A stretch of DNA of 64,000 nt. It comes from Simmondsia chinensis (lineage: Eukaryota > Streptophyta > Magnoliopsida > Caryophyllales > Simmondsiaceae). Both the position numbers and the translations under genes were made by a program. The stretch spans positions 27,072,638-27,136,637 of the forward strand of contig JAGTTD010000010.1 in NCBI GenBank assembly GCA_018398585.1, in the 5' to 3' direction. Below the pieces are notes generated by a model that had not been told where the DNA came from, searched no databases, and saw nothing but the letters and a program-made list of their open reading frames with translations. This document shows, in pieces, positions 25,519 through 37,781 of the stretch. The first letter of the stretch is position 1, and each line of letters begins with the position of its first letter.

Positions 25519-27152
25519 TATGTATTGAATTATGTCCTACTATTACACATCATAATGAGCATATGCAGCCACTCGATGCTATTGAAACACATACAATGAT
25601 CTCAGCAGCCACAACAGATGTACAATCTTTCAATCTACAACAACAAGCTAATAACTCAACTGCAGACGGCAATGAAACACACGAGGACACAAAATTCATC
25701 ATAAATGACAATGTAGCAGCACATAGTAACGCTACTTCAACTAGCGGTACGTAAATAATGACTACAAACAACAACACTTTGCTTCGTATCAAAAGCCAAT
25801 ATATTTAAACCATTAAACACCACTTTACATTATAATTTACATTATAGTGAGGATGACCGATTGCTTAATGCAATGAATGCGTACACACCTATGCATGTCC
25901 TATCCACACATGCACCTATTGCTTAATGCGATGAACGCGTACACACCAATGCATGTCCTCCCCACCCATGCACACTCTACCAATCCATAACATCGTTCGA
26001 TATAACCTTAGCATGGTTAAGTAACGATATTGCAAATACATGTACAATAACCTCTTGCATATTACTTTATGCCCTAATATATTGCTTTATGGCCTAATAT
26101 TACAGATCACCATACCCACATGGAGCAACATGATGATATTGAAGCAAATACAACAATGCCAGTACCCACAACATGATTTAGGGAATTTTAGTATGTGTCA
26201 AATTAATGTATGTTGTTTGTATACAAAATAATATGAGGAAAACATAAGGGGGTTACTAAATTAATATTAAATGATTGATTGTTTACATTGTAACAAATTT
26301 ATTATTTTTTTTGTTAGATATAATTAATTTTTAATTAATATCTCTTTTTTTTTTATTCTCACTTTTTCTTAATTAAAAAAATGATAATTTCTCTTTTCCT
26401 ACAAATAAAATTTAACCATAATTTTAATGGTCTTTTTTTTAATTTTATTTTCTTAAATATTAAATGCTAATATGATATTTTTCTCATGTCTATAATTTTT
26501 TTCTAAGTTAGTGTATTGAAAGAATTATTTCCAAATATACTACAAAAATGTACTTTTTTTTTTTAATGCTTGTGTATGGATTAAAAAGAGGTAATGATTC
26601 TTACCTTTAATAATAAAATTAAATTTATTGGTGTTTAATTGGATCTTCTGTATTTAGAGTGTTCTAGTAGAGTTCCAGTGGTAAATTGGGCTTTTAAAGA
26701 AGATCTTTAGAATTTCAAAAGTATATTAAATAAGAGTTTAGGGTTTTTGAAGATTATAATTAAGTTAAATAATGGTTTATGGTTTTAGAAGTTACAATAA
26801 GTATTATATTTTTCTCATTTATATAATTTGATAATTTTCTTTTGACATATTGAGTTGTAATTATATTTTATAGGTTTTTAGTTTTTACAATATATTATAT
26901 TTTAAAGATTTTTTTATAAAATTTTATGGAGTTCTTTTTTTACATTTTTTTGCTTATGTTTTTATTTTTTGAGGATTTATGGTCATGTTTTAGTTATTAT
27001 TATTTTTATTTAATAGTTTTTGTTATTTTTTTTTTTTGGATGTTTTGGAGTTCTAAGTTGTTTTAAGGTGCGATCATTTGGGATATGGAAGAAGGGAAAG
27101 GGAAAAGAAAATTGTAAAATTATATAATATTAAATTAGTTTAAGATGATATA

Positions 27153-27319
27153 GGGAACATGGAACATACCCAGTGCCTTAAGGGATCCCGCCTACGCAGG
27201 ATCTGGGGGAGCGGATGTACGCAGGCTTCCTCCTTCAGGGTGTTAACCTGAAAAAGATTGTTTCCAAGTGCCCCCAACCTGAGGGTGAGGACTTCCAGGG
27301 AACAGGGAACATACCCAGT
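27153..27319 (-). mobile_element. SINE on minus strand, copy in R2 (copy B)
   Basis: Body 27175-27297, same insertion as 10265-10387. Flanking imperfect direct repeats lie at 27153-27174 and 27298-27319. Confidence 0.6.
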
Positions 27320-27391
27320 TTAAGAGGATATAGGGAACAGGGAACAGGGAACAAACCCATTTTAAGAGGATATGTGGATGTTAAATAAATA

Positions 27392-27418
27392 ACTAGTGAC
27401 TCTCCGTGCGTTGCACGG
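27392..27418 (-). mobile_element. Helitron-like 3' terminus, copy B
   Basis: CTAG at 27393-27396 and a perfect CCGTGC/GCACGG hairpin at 27404-27418, identical to copy A. Confidence 0.5.
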
Positions 27419-29307
27419 TTGGATGTTCATACTTTAAATGATTTAAGTTTGGTGTTATTTGATTTGAAATAAAGTTAGTACATGCATATTGTGAACTTGT
27501 TAATACTATTTAAATAGTACTATAAGTTTTGTGTTATTTTAATATTTTTATATGTAAGCAACACTTTTTCATATTTTAGTATACAGATAGATTCAATTTC
27601 CCATTAAATAATTAGTAGGGTGTTTTTTTTTTTTTTTAAAACTTAGTAGGTGTATGTTGCTACTATTAGAGTATTGTATATGTATACTAATCTGGTTATT
27701 TTAAGTTATTGGTTTTACTATATTTAATTTGAGGAAATTGTTAAGTTGATAATTGCAAATGACCAAAATTAGGATGTATTTGTGACACATTGCAGTGTTT
27801 GTAAATAATTGTCTATTTGGAATGTTTTATGACAAAAAAAATTATTGGATTGCAATGTAAGATAGTTATATATTGTTTAAAACAAGAGTCAAATCATAAG
27901 TTTTTTGGCAAAAATATAGAATTTTGACATAGATTGCATAGATGTTCTTAAAAACATGATCTAAATTTGTACTTTTGGGAAAAAATTCATTGAGTTTTGA
28001 GGCTCCTTAGTGATAGAATTTTAACAACTTTTGGATAATTTGTCATATACTTTAAAATGCGATAATATTTATATGACAAAGAAATCAAACTTTTAAATAT
28101 GTAACAGATAAACCTTACACACCCACTCAAACCCTAGCCTCTTAACCCAACAATAGTTAATTTAGAATATTCCCGGTCACCACATCAAGTAAAAGAAACT
28201 TTAATTTGCCAATCTAGGCAGGCCAAGGGATACATCCACTTTCTTAACTGTAGCTAAAACTCGAAGAGGTTATGTGTTCTACAGATAAAAGGCAATTTTT
28301 TGAACAATTCTGAAGTTACTATATTTTTATAGTATAAGTATCAAATCTAACCTTTTAATCACTTATATAGCGTATGAAAAAAATTACCCAACTCAAATAG
28401 AATTGATAAGTAACTAACCTTGAATATGTAAAAGGAACCCAAAGACAATGAATTAAGCCAAAACATGGATTATGGAGATTGAATTTCCTTCGGTTTAATT
28501 TGTGAGATGACAAAACTAAGGGAGGGGGGGGGACTGACGTTGGATGCGGAATAGGAAAAGGGTGGTTTTTTTTTTTAATTCTTAAAAATGATGTGGGATG
28601 GTGGTGAGGAAGGGGTAGTTTCTTTTCTTTTTTTTTGCTTTTTTTTCCCTTGATTAAAGTTTTTAAAAATTAGGGAAAATGTATGAAATTTGAGAGATTA
28701 AGAATTAAAGTATAAATTATACCTGCATGTAAGGGATTTTACCTGTCCAATTATTATTCCTTGTCATTAGATGAAGTATTGGTGCTAAAAGATTGGTATT
28801 GGTCCGTATTAGTTAAATAGAAATAAATCTGTTTCAGATAAAATGTTTGATAGGGATATGCAGATTTATCCATTTTTTTAAATATAGTAACTCTTGAATA
28901 ACACGTACTAAACTAAAAGGGTGCTGTTATAGCAATATAAAAAAGTATTATTGTCAAAATAAGTATTAAAGTTTTTAAAATTAGGGAAAACGTATGAAAT
29001 TTGAGAGATTAAGAATTAAAGTATAAATCAAACTTTTAAATATGTAATAGATAAACCTTACACACCCACTCAAACCCTAGCCTCTTAACCCAACAATAGT
29101 TAATTTAGAATATTCCCGGTCACTATATCAAGTAAAAGAAACTTTAATTTGCCAATCTAGGCAAGCCAAGGGACACATCAACTTTCTTAACTGTAGCTAA
29201 TAATCGAAGAGATTCTGTGTTCTACAGATAAAAGAAAATTTTTTGAACAATTCTGAAGTACTATATTTTTATACAGTAAGTATCAAATCTAATCTTTTAA
29301 TCACTTA

Positions 29308-31039
29308 ATCTTAAAATTAAATGTTTTCAAAGTGATGGAGGTCGTGAGTTTGACAACAGGCCCATGGCCACCCTTTGTCGTACCCACGGTATTCACTTCC
29401 ACCTTTCCTGTCCTGATACCCCACAACAAAATGGGGTGGCGGAACGAAAGCATCAACATTTAAGTGAAATGGTACGGATTCTACTTTTTCAGGTGCGTTT
29501 TCCTCCAAAATTTTGGGCTGATACTGTTTGTACTGCGTGTTACATTATAAATCGGTTGCCCACTCCAAACTTACAAAATCTTACACCTTTTGAAAAATTG
29601 TCTAAAAAGGCGCTAGACTACCGCTTTTTCTAGGTCTTTGGGTGTGCTCATTATCCTAACATCACATCCCGTACTCCTTATAAATTAGCCCCACGTTCTA
29701 TCCCATGCGTGTTTATTGGGTATGCAAGACATTACAAGGGGTACCGGTGCTTGGACCCCACTACTAGTCATGTCTACACTAGTCGCTGTGGGCATTTTGT
29801 TGAACATTTATTTCCTCAGCCTGACATCGTGTCTAGTACGTTCCTTTACAGCATGGGTTTCTCAATTAAGAGGTATACATGCGTCAGCCTCAAGGTTTTA
29901 TACACCTGCAATTTCCCACGCATGTATGCTGCCTGCGTAAAGCTCTATACGGCCTCAAACAGGCACCTCGAGCTTGGTTTCATAGGTTTAGTACGTTCCT
30001 TTATAGCCTGGGTTTCTATTGTAGTAATGCTGATCCCTCTCTTTTCATACATCGATCGCCTCGTAGCATTGTGTGCCTCTTACTATATGTGGATGACATT
30101 ATCCTTACTGGATCTGACGCGTCTTTACTCATTCGACTCACTGCTTCTCTCTGCACTCAGTTTGCCATGAAAGACCTAGGCCCACTTCACTACTTTCTTG
30201 GCATCGAGACAAAATTCACCAAACATGGTCTTTTTCTTTCCCAACATAAGTACACCCTTGACTTACTGGGCAAGCATGACATGCTTGAGGCAAAACCTGT
30301 ATAAACTACTTTACCAGCTCGGGCACAACCCTTTGTGTCTGATGGGTCTCTTCTACCTGATCCGACCGAGTTCTGTAGTGTGGTGGGTGCGCTCCAGTAC
30401 CTCACCATGACCTGTCCGGATATTGCATATGCGGTCAATCGTGTCTCTCTGTTTATGCACGCCCCCACTACTTCTCATTGGTAGATGGTTAAACGCATCC
30501 TTCGATACCTGAAGCTCACGCCTGATCATGGTCTCAACATAACTTCGGGCTCTTGCACATCTGTTACTGCATATGCTGATGCTGATTGAGATGGTTGTCT
30601 TGAAACTCATTGCTCCACTACGGGGTTTGCTCTGTTTCTAGGTCCCAACCTTATTTCATGGCATGCTAAGAAGCAGCCAACGGTTGCCAAGTCCTCCACT
30701 GAGTCTGAATATCGCGTTGTTGCCAAGGTGGTTGCTGAATGTGATTGGATACGATATCTCATGCGTGACTTAGGCATGTGCCATTCCGGTCTGATTCTTG
30801 TGTACTATGATAACGTATCTGCTACTTCCTTGGCTGCAAATCCTATCTCTAATGACCGCAGCAAGCACGTTGATGTTGACTTTCATTATGTTTGTAAGAA
30901 GGTTGTTAAGGGTGATATCCAGGTTCGATACACTCCTACCACCAAACAGGTTGCTGACATATTTACCAAGGGGTTGGCTACTGATTGCTTCCGCTACCAT
31001 AGAGCCAATCTGCACGTTGGTCCCCCTCGCACAGATTGA
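29308..31039 (+). pseudogene. Ty1/copia integrase-RT-RNase H remnant, copy B
   Basis: Same fragment as 12413-14144 with the same stops and the same integrase-to-RT deletion. YVDD is intact. It differs by a few substitutions (for example GACGCGTCT at 30117 against GACGCTTCT at 13222, and a Pro/Leu change in the RNase H tail at 30842). The shared lesions show it was already dead before the copies diverged. Confidence 0.9.
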
Positions 31040-31046
31040 GGGGGCG

Positions 31047-31178
31047 TATTAGGATATATTCTATTGATATTATTTTGATATTATTCTGATAATATTCTGT
31101 AATTATTCTTGTACTCTTTACTATAAATATATGCCTCAACAACCCTATTAGATATGCTCGCTAATCCATAATCTCACA
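31047..31178 (+). mobile_element. Copia 3' LTR (132 bp), copy B
   Basis: Counterpart of 14152-14283, with the same polypurine tract just upstream. Confidence 0.75.
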
Positions 31179-31895
31179 GTACCAGCTACTAGTTTGTGTT
31201 AAATAGATATATTACGACCATAATAAATTGCTTCCTTTTGTAATTTTAGAGTCAAATTATTTGTTTATACTATGTTATAAAGATCCAAAGAAATTCTTCT
31301 TAGGGGTATACAACACACATAAAATTTTTAGAAAGGGGGTTCACAGGCAAATCCCATAATCAGAAAATTTTTATAGAGGAAAATAACATAGGATTTGCAT
31401 TGTGGGTTTCTGGCTGACACTCGGCACTTCTGGCTTAGTTCTAATTTTATCAGGCTCGACCTCCTTCCTTCTCTCTTCTTGACTTTGTTATATGTTTGGC
31501 ATGGATTGGTAATTGTTGGTTATTAGTTGAGTTAACAATTGTAAATGATTAGATAGCGTTACTTGATTAATAAATAAGTAGACATAAATATTTGATAAAA
31601 TTAGCTACTGCCATTAGTTAAATTAATGTAAAATGACATATGAAAACATAGTTAATAAAATAGCATTAGCGATTTTTTTCAACTTGGCCTGATACTCATA
31701 AAATAGCGCGATTTGGCTAACATACTATATGAATTATAGCAACTAAAACATTTAACATTGAAAGGAGTCTTTCAATTAAAAGCAACCAAGACCTCAGGCA
31801 AGCAGAAAAAAGGGAATGAGGCGAAATAGGAAAATTCGTCAAAGACAGCCGGGAAGAAGAAAAAACGAAATAGGGGGAATCGGTAAGATAAGATC

Positions 31896-32240
31896 TTGGA
31901 AAGAGAGTATGATAGGATGATCTTGCAAGCGGAGCGGACACTAGAGATGGGGAAATTAGTAGGTCTTAACTTTGATGGTTTCGACCCACAAACGGTGGCA
32001 GAATTGCTTGCTAATTGAGGTGGATGGGTTGTTGGTTGAGGTTTCAGTCCTGATCCTGTTTCCCGTGTTGTTTTTCTGGTTTTTCTTCTTTTGGGATCCT
32101 TTTTTTTCTTTTGATGCCTGTTTGTTGATTGTTTGTTTTGGTCTTTTCTTGTACCCACTTTCATTTTATGGGGTGGTTAAGGCCTCGTCTTCTCGAGTTG
32201 CTTGGTTGTACTTTGGCTTTGCCAGTAATTATCGAAAAAA
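31896..32240 (+). mobile_element. LINE-derived 3' segment, copy B
   Basis: Counterpart of 15001-15345. The 40-codon stretch and the A-tailed 3' region are both present. Confidence 0.5.
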
Positions 32241-34246
32241 ATTAATCAATTTTAATAATTGATTGTTTACTACAATTTTTAGTTTGAGGCTCCGTTTGGA
32301 ATTAGAAAAATTTGAAGGAAAGAAAAACGCGAGGAAAAAAAGTAGATGGGAAAACAAATTAAAGAAAATGACTTTTTTTCCATTGTTTAGAAGTCAAGGA
32401 AAAAAGGGGATAAAAACATGCCTTCAAGATTTTTTTTTTCCCCTTTATTTGGTTGGTAGAAAACCAAATAGAAAAAAAATAATTAGTGTAACTTTATAAG
32501 TTATGTTCTCTTTATATCGTTTAAGCCATGTGATTTTTGTTGTCACTATTTTCTATGTTGTTCCATTAGGAATTTATTATTTACTGCACCCTGAGTTTAA
32601 TTATCACCTATATACTTGACATTTTAATATGTATTATCCAAAATTATGAAATTTAAAAATTTTAGAAAATATTTGGTTTAGGTAACTAGGTTTAAAATAT
32701 TTTTGAAATATATTAATATTTTTTCAATATATTAAATATTTTTAAAATATATAAATATTTTTAAATTTTTGGATTTTTTTAAATATCTAAATTATTTTTA
32801 AGAATTTAAAAATTTTTTAAATTTTGAAAATATTATAAATTTTAAAATTATTATAAATATAAATATTCAAGTCTTTAGGTATTTTTTTTATAGAAAAATT
32901 ATCGCTTAGAAAACTTGAAATTTGAACATTTATTATTTAGATGTCTTCATATTTTAATATATAAAATTGGGGATCCCGAGGTTTGAAAATTTTATCACCT
33001 ACATACACTATGTTGGAATTTTGATAAATTTTGTAAGAATCTAACCAACTTTACAAAAGAAATATTAACATAATACATAATCACAATCGTATATATGTCA
33101 TGCCAATATTTTCATTATAAATTCAGTGATTGTAATAAAATTTTCATCGATATTGATATGGATTACCCAAATATTGCCACAATCATGTGTCATTTTGCAG
33201 TTTGGGGTAAAAAAATATCAAATTCTAGTGAAGATACTAATAGACTGTCAAATGTTTAATTTTAGCATTTTGTATTAAAAATCTATTGAATTTTTACAAA
33301 AATGTATCTGATTGATAAAATTTAAAAACTTTAAGGTAACTAAGTGATAAATTGTTTAAAACTAAAGGTACCACATTGTATGTATTAAAATATTAGAGTA
33401 CTTAAGTGACATATGTTCAAACCTTGGGGGTACATAAATGATAATTTTTATTTTTTTATGTGCATGTTATCATAAAGTCATGGAACCCCAATAAAGTTAT
33501 ATATAGGGTAGTTAAAAAAATTTACAAAGTTAATAAAAAATATTTCTAAATATCAAGGTACTTGAAAAATATGTATCCAACCTCAAGGTACTTGAACCAA
33601 CTTTTGTCAAAAAATTATTATATTCAGGTACTTCGAGTTTAAATATTTTATCAACCGGGTATTTTAAATGATAAATACTATTTTTTTGGACTAAATAAAT
33701 ACTCTATTCAGTTTATGGGTTTTGTGTACATTGAATGTACATATTTCTAGGTTATAAAGAAAGCAGATCTTGTTAATTAAACAACTACGATCAAATATGA
33801 TACATAAGGGGTTAATATGGTTTGGGCCTAAATTCCCCCCCCCCCCCCCCCCCCCCCCCCAAATTTTCCTTTCTACTTCAAGAGGAAAATCATTTTCCTC
33901 AAATTCTGTTACAAACTTTAAAAATTTTCCATTGGATTTCTTTTCTTTCGTAGTTTTCGTGTATTACAAACACGAGAAAATCACTTTTCTCCAAATATGT
34001 TTTTTCCTTTTATCAATATTTTTCACATTTCACATAGACCCTAAAAGGAGTTTAATGTTTGTAGAAAAATAATATAAATTCTCGAGGTTACCCCACGGGC
34101 TCCTGTAACCGTTTGTTTAATCTTCGAGGGAATATCAGGTCAGGCGTGTAGCTAGAGCTTGAGTTCAGTTTATCCTAATGAACTCCACCTCATACTGAAC
34201 TCTAAAATAACGTATAAGCACACTGATCCCAAACATCATAAACAGT
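32241..34246. other. AT-rich region with 26-bp poly-C, copy B
   Basis: Counterpart of 15346-17354. The poly-C run is at 33835-33860 and has the same length as in copy A. Confidence 0.5.
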
Positions 34247-34358
34247 TGCATGGAGAATGATCAATATATGAATGAATGCTTACTTTTCTTAATTTCTCTT
34301 AGATTTTTCTTAGTTCATAACATTGATACCGGAGCCAAAGTGCCTTTAACCTGTGGCT

Positions 34359-35740
34359 ATGGCTCCTACCCGTTGCAGCCAGGAGGCCATTTTGGCTGAT
34401 CTAGAAGGAATTTGTAAATTTGTTGGTAATCTATATGAAAAGCAAAGTTAGCAAGAGGGAAGATGGACAGAGGATATTCAGAAAGCACTGGAGAGGAGCA
34501 AACAACACCGGCTGTAGACTGCGAATGAACTCAAGGATTTGGTGTTTAGATTGGCAAATCAGGTAAAAATTTCTCACTTAGCCTCTATTTCTCCATTGTT
34601 ACCTTTGGAATAATCTGTTACAGACTAATGAGATTCCATCTTAAAACTAATTAACAATAAGTGGAGTAGCCTCTCTAGTATATATATTGGTCTAATTGTT
34701 GGTCACCCACCGATGTGGGATACCCCTTTTCATTTCTTCCTGTAACATAATCAAGGGGACCACCGGCTTTGATGGTTTCATCGTTGGCATCTTACCTGAC
34801 GGTGTTAATGTCCCCGAGGCCATTGCGTACAGTATTGACCCTACCGAGAGTGCCGGCACCAGTCACTGTATCGGGTGTTCGCAAGCCTGTTCCTACCATG
34901 GCCCCTGTATCGTTGGTATGGACCCGATGGACCGTCCCATCACTCATTTGAACCACCTAGCAATAATAATGATCAGCCTTATCAACTCCAAACAAAGCTA
35001 GGTAAAATTGAATTCCCTCGTTTTTGGGACATAATGTGCATAGTCGGGTTTATAAATGTGAACAACTTTTTCATTTGGATTGGGTCCCAGACAACATGAA
35101 AGTTGATTTAGCGTCCATGAATATGGAGGGATTGGCAAACTCTTGGCATTGGCATTACGTTAGGAACCATGTCCTCCTTGCTCCTTGGGAACAATATAAG
35201 ATAACACTGATTGAAAATTTTGGAGAGGCCTACGAAGACCCCATGGTTGCGCTAGTGTCCTTGAAAAAAAAGGGGTTTCATCCAAGACTACCAAAATGCT
35301 TTTGATGAGTTATACTATCAACTCAACTTAGAGAGGACTTAGTCACTAGTTATATCGGTGGGTTGCGTAGTGATATTGGTACAGCTATGTGATTGTTTCA
35401 ATTCCAGACCTTATATGAGGCCATTTGTAAAGCTAAACTTCGGAAGGCTAGTATATCATTACAGAGATCTAGGCCCTTGACCCAAACCTTTGGTTCGATG
35501 ATGGGACTGAAGAAACCAGACACCACAATCATAGGTCCTAGACCCATGGGAGCCCCTAGTGACGGCAGCCGCCGCACCATGAGTCGCGTTGAGATTAAAG
35601 AGCTACAAGCTAAGGGCTTATGTTTCTTTTATGATGAACCCTTTACCACTACCAACCGATGTGCTAATCGTAAGTCTCGTGGTCAGTATTACCTCATTGA
35701 GGTTGATGACGATGAGGAAGGCTACATGATTTCCTTATAA
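34359..35740 (+). pseudogene. Chromovirus gag, copy B
   Basis: ATG 34359 opens MAPTRCSQEAILADLEG with stops inside. The core gag piece 35024-35305 (WVPDNMKVDLASMNMEGLAN, then ENFGEAYEDPM) is open here because copy B lacks the extra A of copy A. The zinc-knuckle piece 35393-35740 has lost the second Cys (CFFY). It ends 80 bp before the TRIM-like insertion. Confidence 0.75.
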
Positions 35741-35821
35741 TTCCATATGGATGTTCCTCCCACCATCTCTTTCCACCCTCTTATGGGAGAGCCCTCTTAC
35801 CAAACACTACAGGTCATTGGT

Positions 35822-36637
35822 TGTTGGGATATTTTTTACCTCAAAATTAATATATAAAAGAAGAAAAAAGAAAAAGAAAAAAATCTAAAAAAAAATTAGA
35901 AAAGAGAAAAATGAAAATGGAAAAGAAGAAAAAGAAAAAAAAAAATTGGGAAGTTGAGTCTTTCAAGTAAGGGTTGGGAAGTTTACTTGTACAAGTAAAC
36001 TAATATGTATTTTTTTGTCTTTTTTTTGGCTTGGTGTTTTGTTATAAATAGAGGGGTAGGTTGTGGTAGAAGTGTAGAGAAAGAGAGAGAGAGAAAAAGA
36101 AGAGAAAATGTAGAGTGAGTTGGGGTTTGTAATAGGGTGCCAGCGGGGCACCCGGGTAGGGGGAGAGTGTGGAAAAATAATTGTTGAGTGTTTGTGTTTT
36201 GGAGGTTGTTTTGTTGAGATGTTGAGTGGGGTTCATCCGAGTATGAAGTGAGTCATACTCGGGTGCCTTGATTGAGAGTGTTGAAGAGAGTTTTGTAGCT
36301 TTCTCTGTCCAAAGCTATATTGTGGGAAGGCTGGCGGCTTGCCGTGCAAAGCTGCATTGATTCGAGGGTTGGTGGCTTGTCGTTCAAAGCTAAATTGGGA
36401 GAGGGTTGGTGACTTACCGTGCAATAGTCACATTTGTTGAGATGATGATTGTAATATGGGGTTTTGGGGGTTATGATTGGAGATTGTAATTCCTAAATTT
36501 CATAGTGGATTTGGTACCTCTTTGGGTCTTGTGGTTTTACCCTCTAGTTGAGAGTGGGTTTCCACGTAAAAATATGGTGTGTTCATTTTTGTTGTTTTTC
36601 TCTTCCGTTGTGCTCGATGTGTGAATTTCTCCCAACA
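35822..36637 (+). repeat. 5' LTR of TRIM-like element
   Basis: It contains a TATA-like ttataaatagagg (about 36042), a GA-rich leader, and three tandem ~37-bp units at 36311-36422, each starting AAAGCT and ending GGCTTGCCGTGC or similar. Minus-strand frames seen here are shadows of these repeats. Confidence 0.95.
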
Positions 36638-36639
36638 AG

Positions 36640-36651
36640 TGGTATCAGAGC
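36640..36651 (+). promoter_or_regulatory. Primer binding site (initiator tRNA-Met)
   Basis: TGGTATCAGAGC is the standard plant tRNA-Met primer site, two bases after the 5' LTR. Confidence 0.9.
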
Positions 36652-36962
36652 AAGTTGGGAAAGCTTTTGTTGAAGATGAGAAGCTAAAGTTTTTTGGTGG
36701 CCGGAATTTTGTTCCGACGAGGCGGCTAAGGTGTGAGTTTGTGGTGGTGGTGCCCGGTTGGTCAAGCAGGGGAGGTTTGATGATGTGATTGGTTGTCGAG
36801 CAACGATGTCGGCGGCAGTGAACTGAGATATTCGCCGGCGGCAATGGTGGTTCCTGGTGGTCGGAGTGGCTGGAGGAAGAAGTGGAGGTTGATGGTTGAT
36901 GTGTTTTGGGTAAATAGGGGGAGAAAATTATAAAAAATTAATTTTGAGGTAAGGGGGAGATT

Positions 36963-37776
36963 TGTTGGGATATTTTTTACCTCAAAATTAATATATAAAA
37001 GAAGAAAAAAGAAAAAGAAAAAAATCTGAAAAAAAAATCAGAAAAGAGAAAAATGAAAATGGAAAAGAAGAAAAAGAAAAAAAAATTGGGAAGTTGAGTC
37101 TTTCAAGTAAGGGTTGGGAAGTTTACTTGTACAAGTAAACTAATATGTATTTTTTTGTCCTTTTTTTGCTTGGTATTTTGTTATAAATAGAGGGGTCGGT
37201 TGTGGTAGAAGTGTAGAGAAAAAGAGAGAGAGAGAAAAAGAAGAGAAAATGTAGAGTGAGTTGGGGTTTGTAATAGGGTGCCCGGGGGTACCCGGGTAGG
37301 GGAAGAGTGTGGAAAAATAATTGTTGAGTGTTTGTGTTTTGGAGGTTGTTTTGTTGAGATGTTGAGTGGGGTTCATCCGAGTATGAAGGGAGTCATACTC
37401 TGGTGCCTTGATTGAGAGTGTTGAAGAGAGTTTTGTAGCTTTCTCTGTCCAAAGTTATATTGTGGGAGGGCTGGTGGCTTGCCGTGCAAAGCTACATTGA
37501 TTCGAGAGTTGGTGGCTTGCCGTTCAAAGCTACATTGGGAGAGGGTTGGTGACTTACCGTGCAATAGTCACATTTGTTGAGATGATGATTGTAATATGGG
37601 GTTTTGGGGGTTATGATTGGAGATAGTAATTCCTAAATTTCATAATGGATTTGGTACCCCTTTAGGTCCCGTGTTTTACCCTCTAGTTGAGAGTGGGTTT
37701 CCACGTAAAAATATGGTTTGTTCATTTTTGTTTTTTTCCTCTTCCGTTATGCTCGATGTGTGAATTTTTCCCAACA
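36963..37776 (+). repeat. 3' LTR of TRIM-like element
   Basis: Near-identical to 35822-36637. The three tandem units lie at 37451-37562. It ends CCCAACA at 37776 followed by TTGGT. Confidence 0.95.
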
Positions 37777-37781
37777 TTGGT

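Larger units (their letters stand above)
26176..29306. repeat. Dispersed repeat R2, copy B
   Basis: Counterpart of 9266-12411. It includes the SINE (27153-27319) and the Helitron-like end, and breaks at the same copia junction. Confidence 0.75.
19476..36265. other. Overlap copy B (contig start after the gap)
   Basis: This is the counterpart of 2573-19375. It opens mid-repeat at aaatatagaattttggcata, corresponding to 2573, with no transposon end or target duplication at the junction. All features of copy A recur here, and beyond 36265 copy B continues into the rest of the TRIM-like element and gypsy pol that copy A lacks. Confidence 0.95.
35822..37776 (+). mobile_element. Complete non-autonomous LTR element (TRIM-like)
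   Basis: Two LTRs (35822-36637, 816 bp; 36963-37776, 814 bp) begin TGTTGGGA and end TCCCAACA as a perfect inverted pair. A primer site TGGTATCAGAGC (36640-36651) lies two bases inside, and a polypurine tract AAGGGGGAGA (36951-36960) lies just before the second LTR. The internal region is only 325 bp and has no retroviral gene. Target duplication TTGGT flanks it (35817-35821 and 37777-37781). Proteins must come in trans from an autonomous relative. It is inserted between gag and protease of the chromovirus. The LTRs differ at roughly two to three dozen positions by eye. LTRs this long are unusual for a classical TRIM. Confidence 0.95.

Noticed and set aside
2573..36265. A recent true segmental tandem duplication
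   Set aside because: Not excluded, but both boundaries coincide with the gap edges, which a real duplication would do only by chance. The overlap-artefact reading is preferred.
36233..36424. 63-residue minus-strand frame in the TRIM-like LTR, repeated at 37373-37564
   Set aside because: It is a shadow of the three tandem 37-bp units. There is no start context, and it lies antisense to the LTR.
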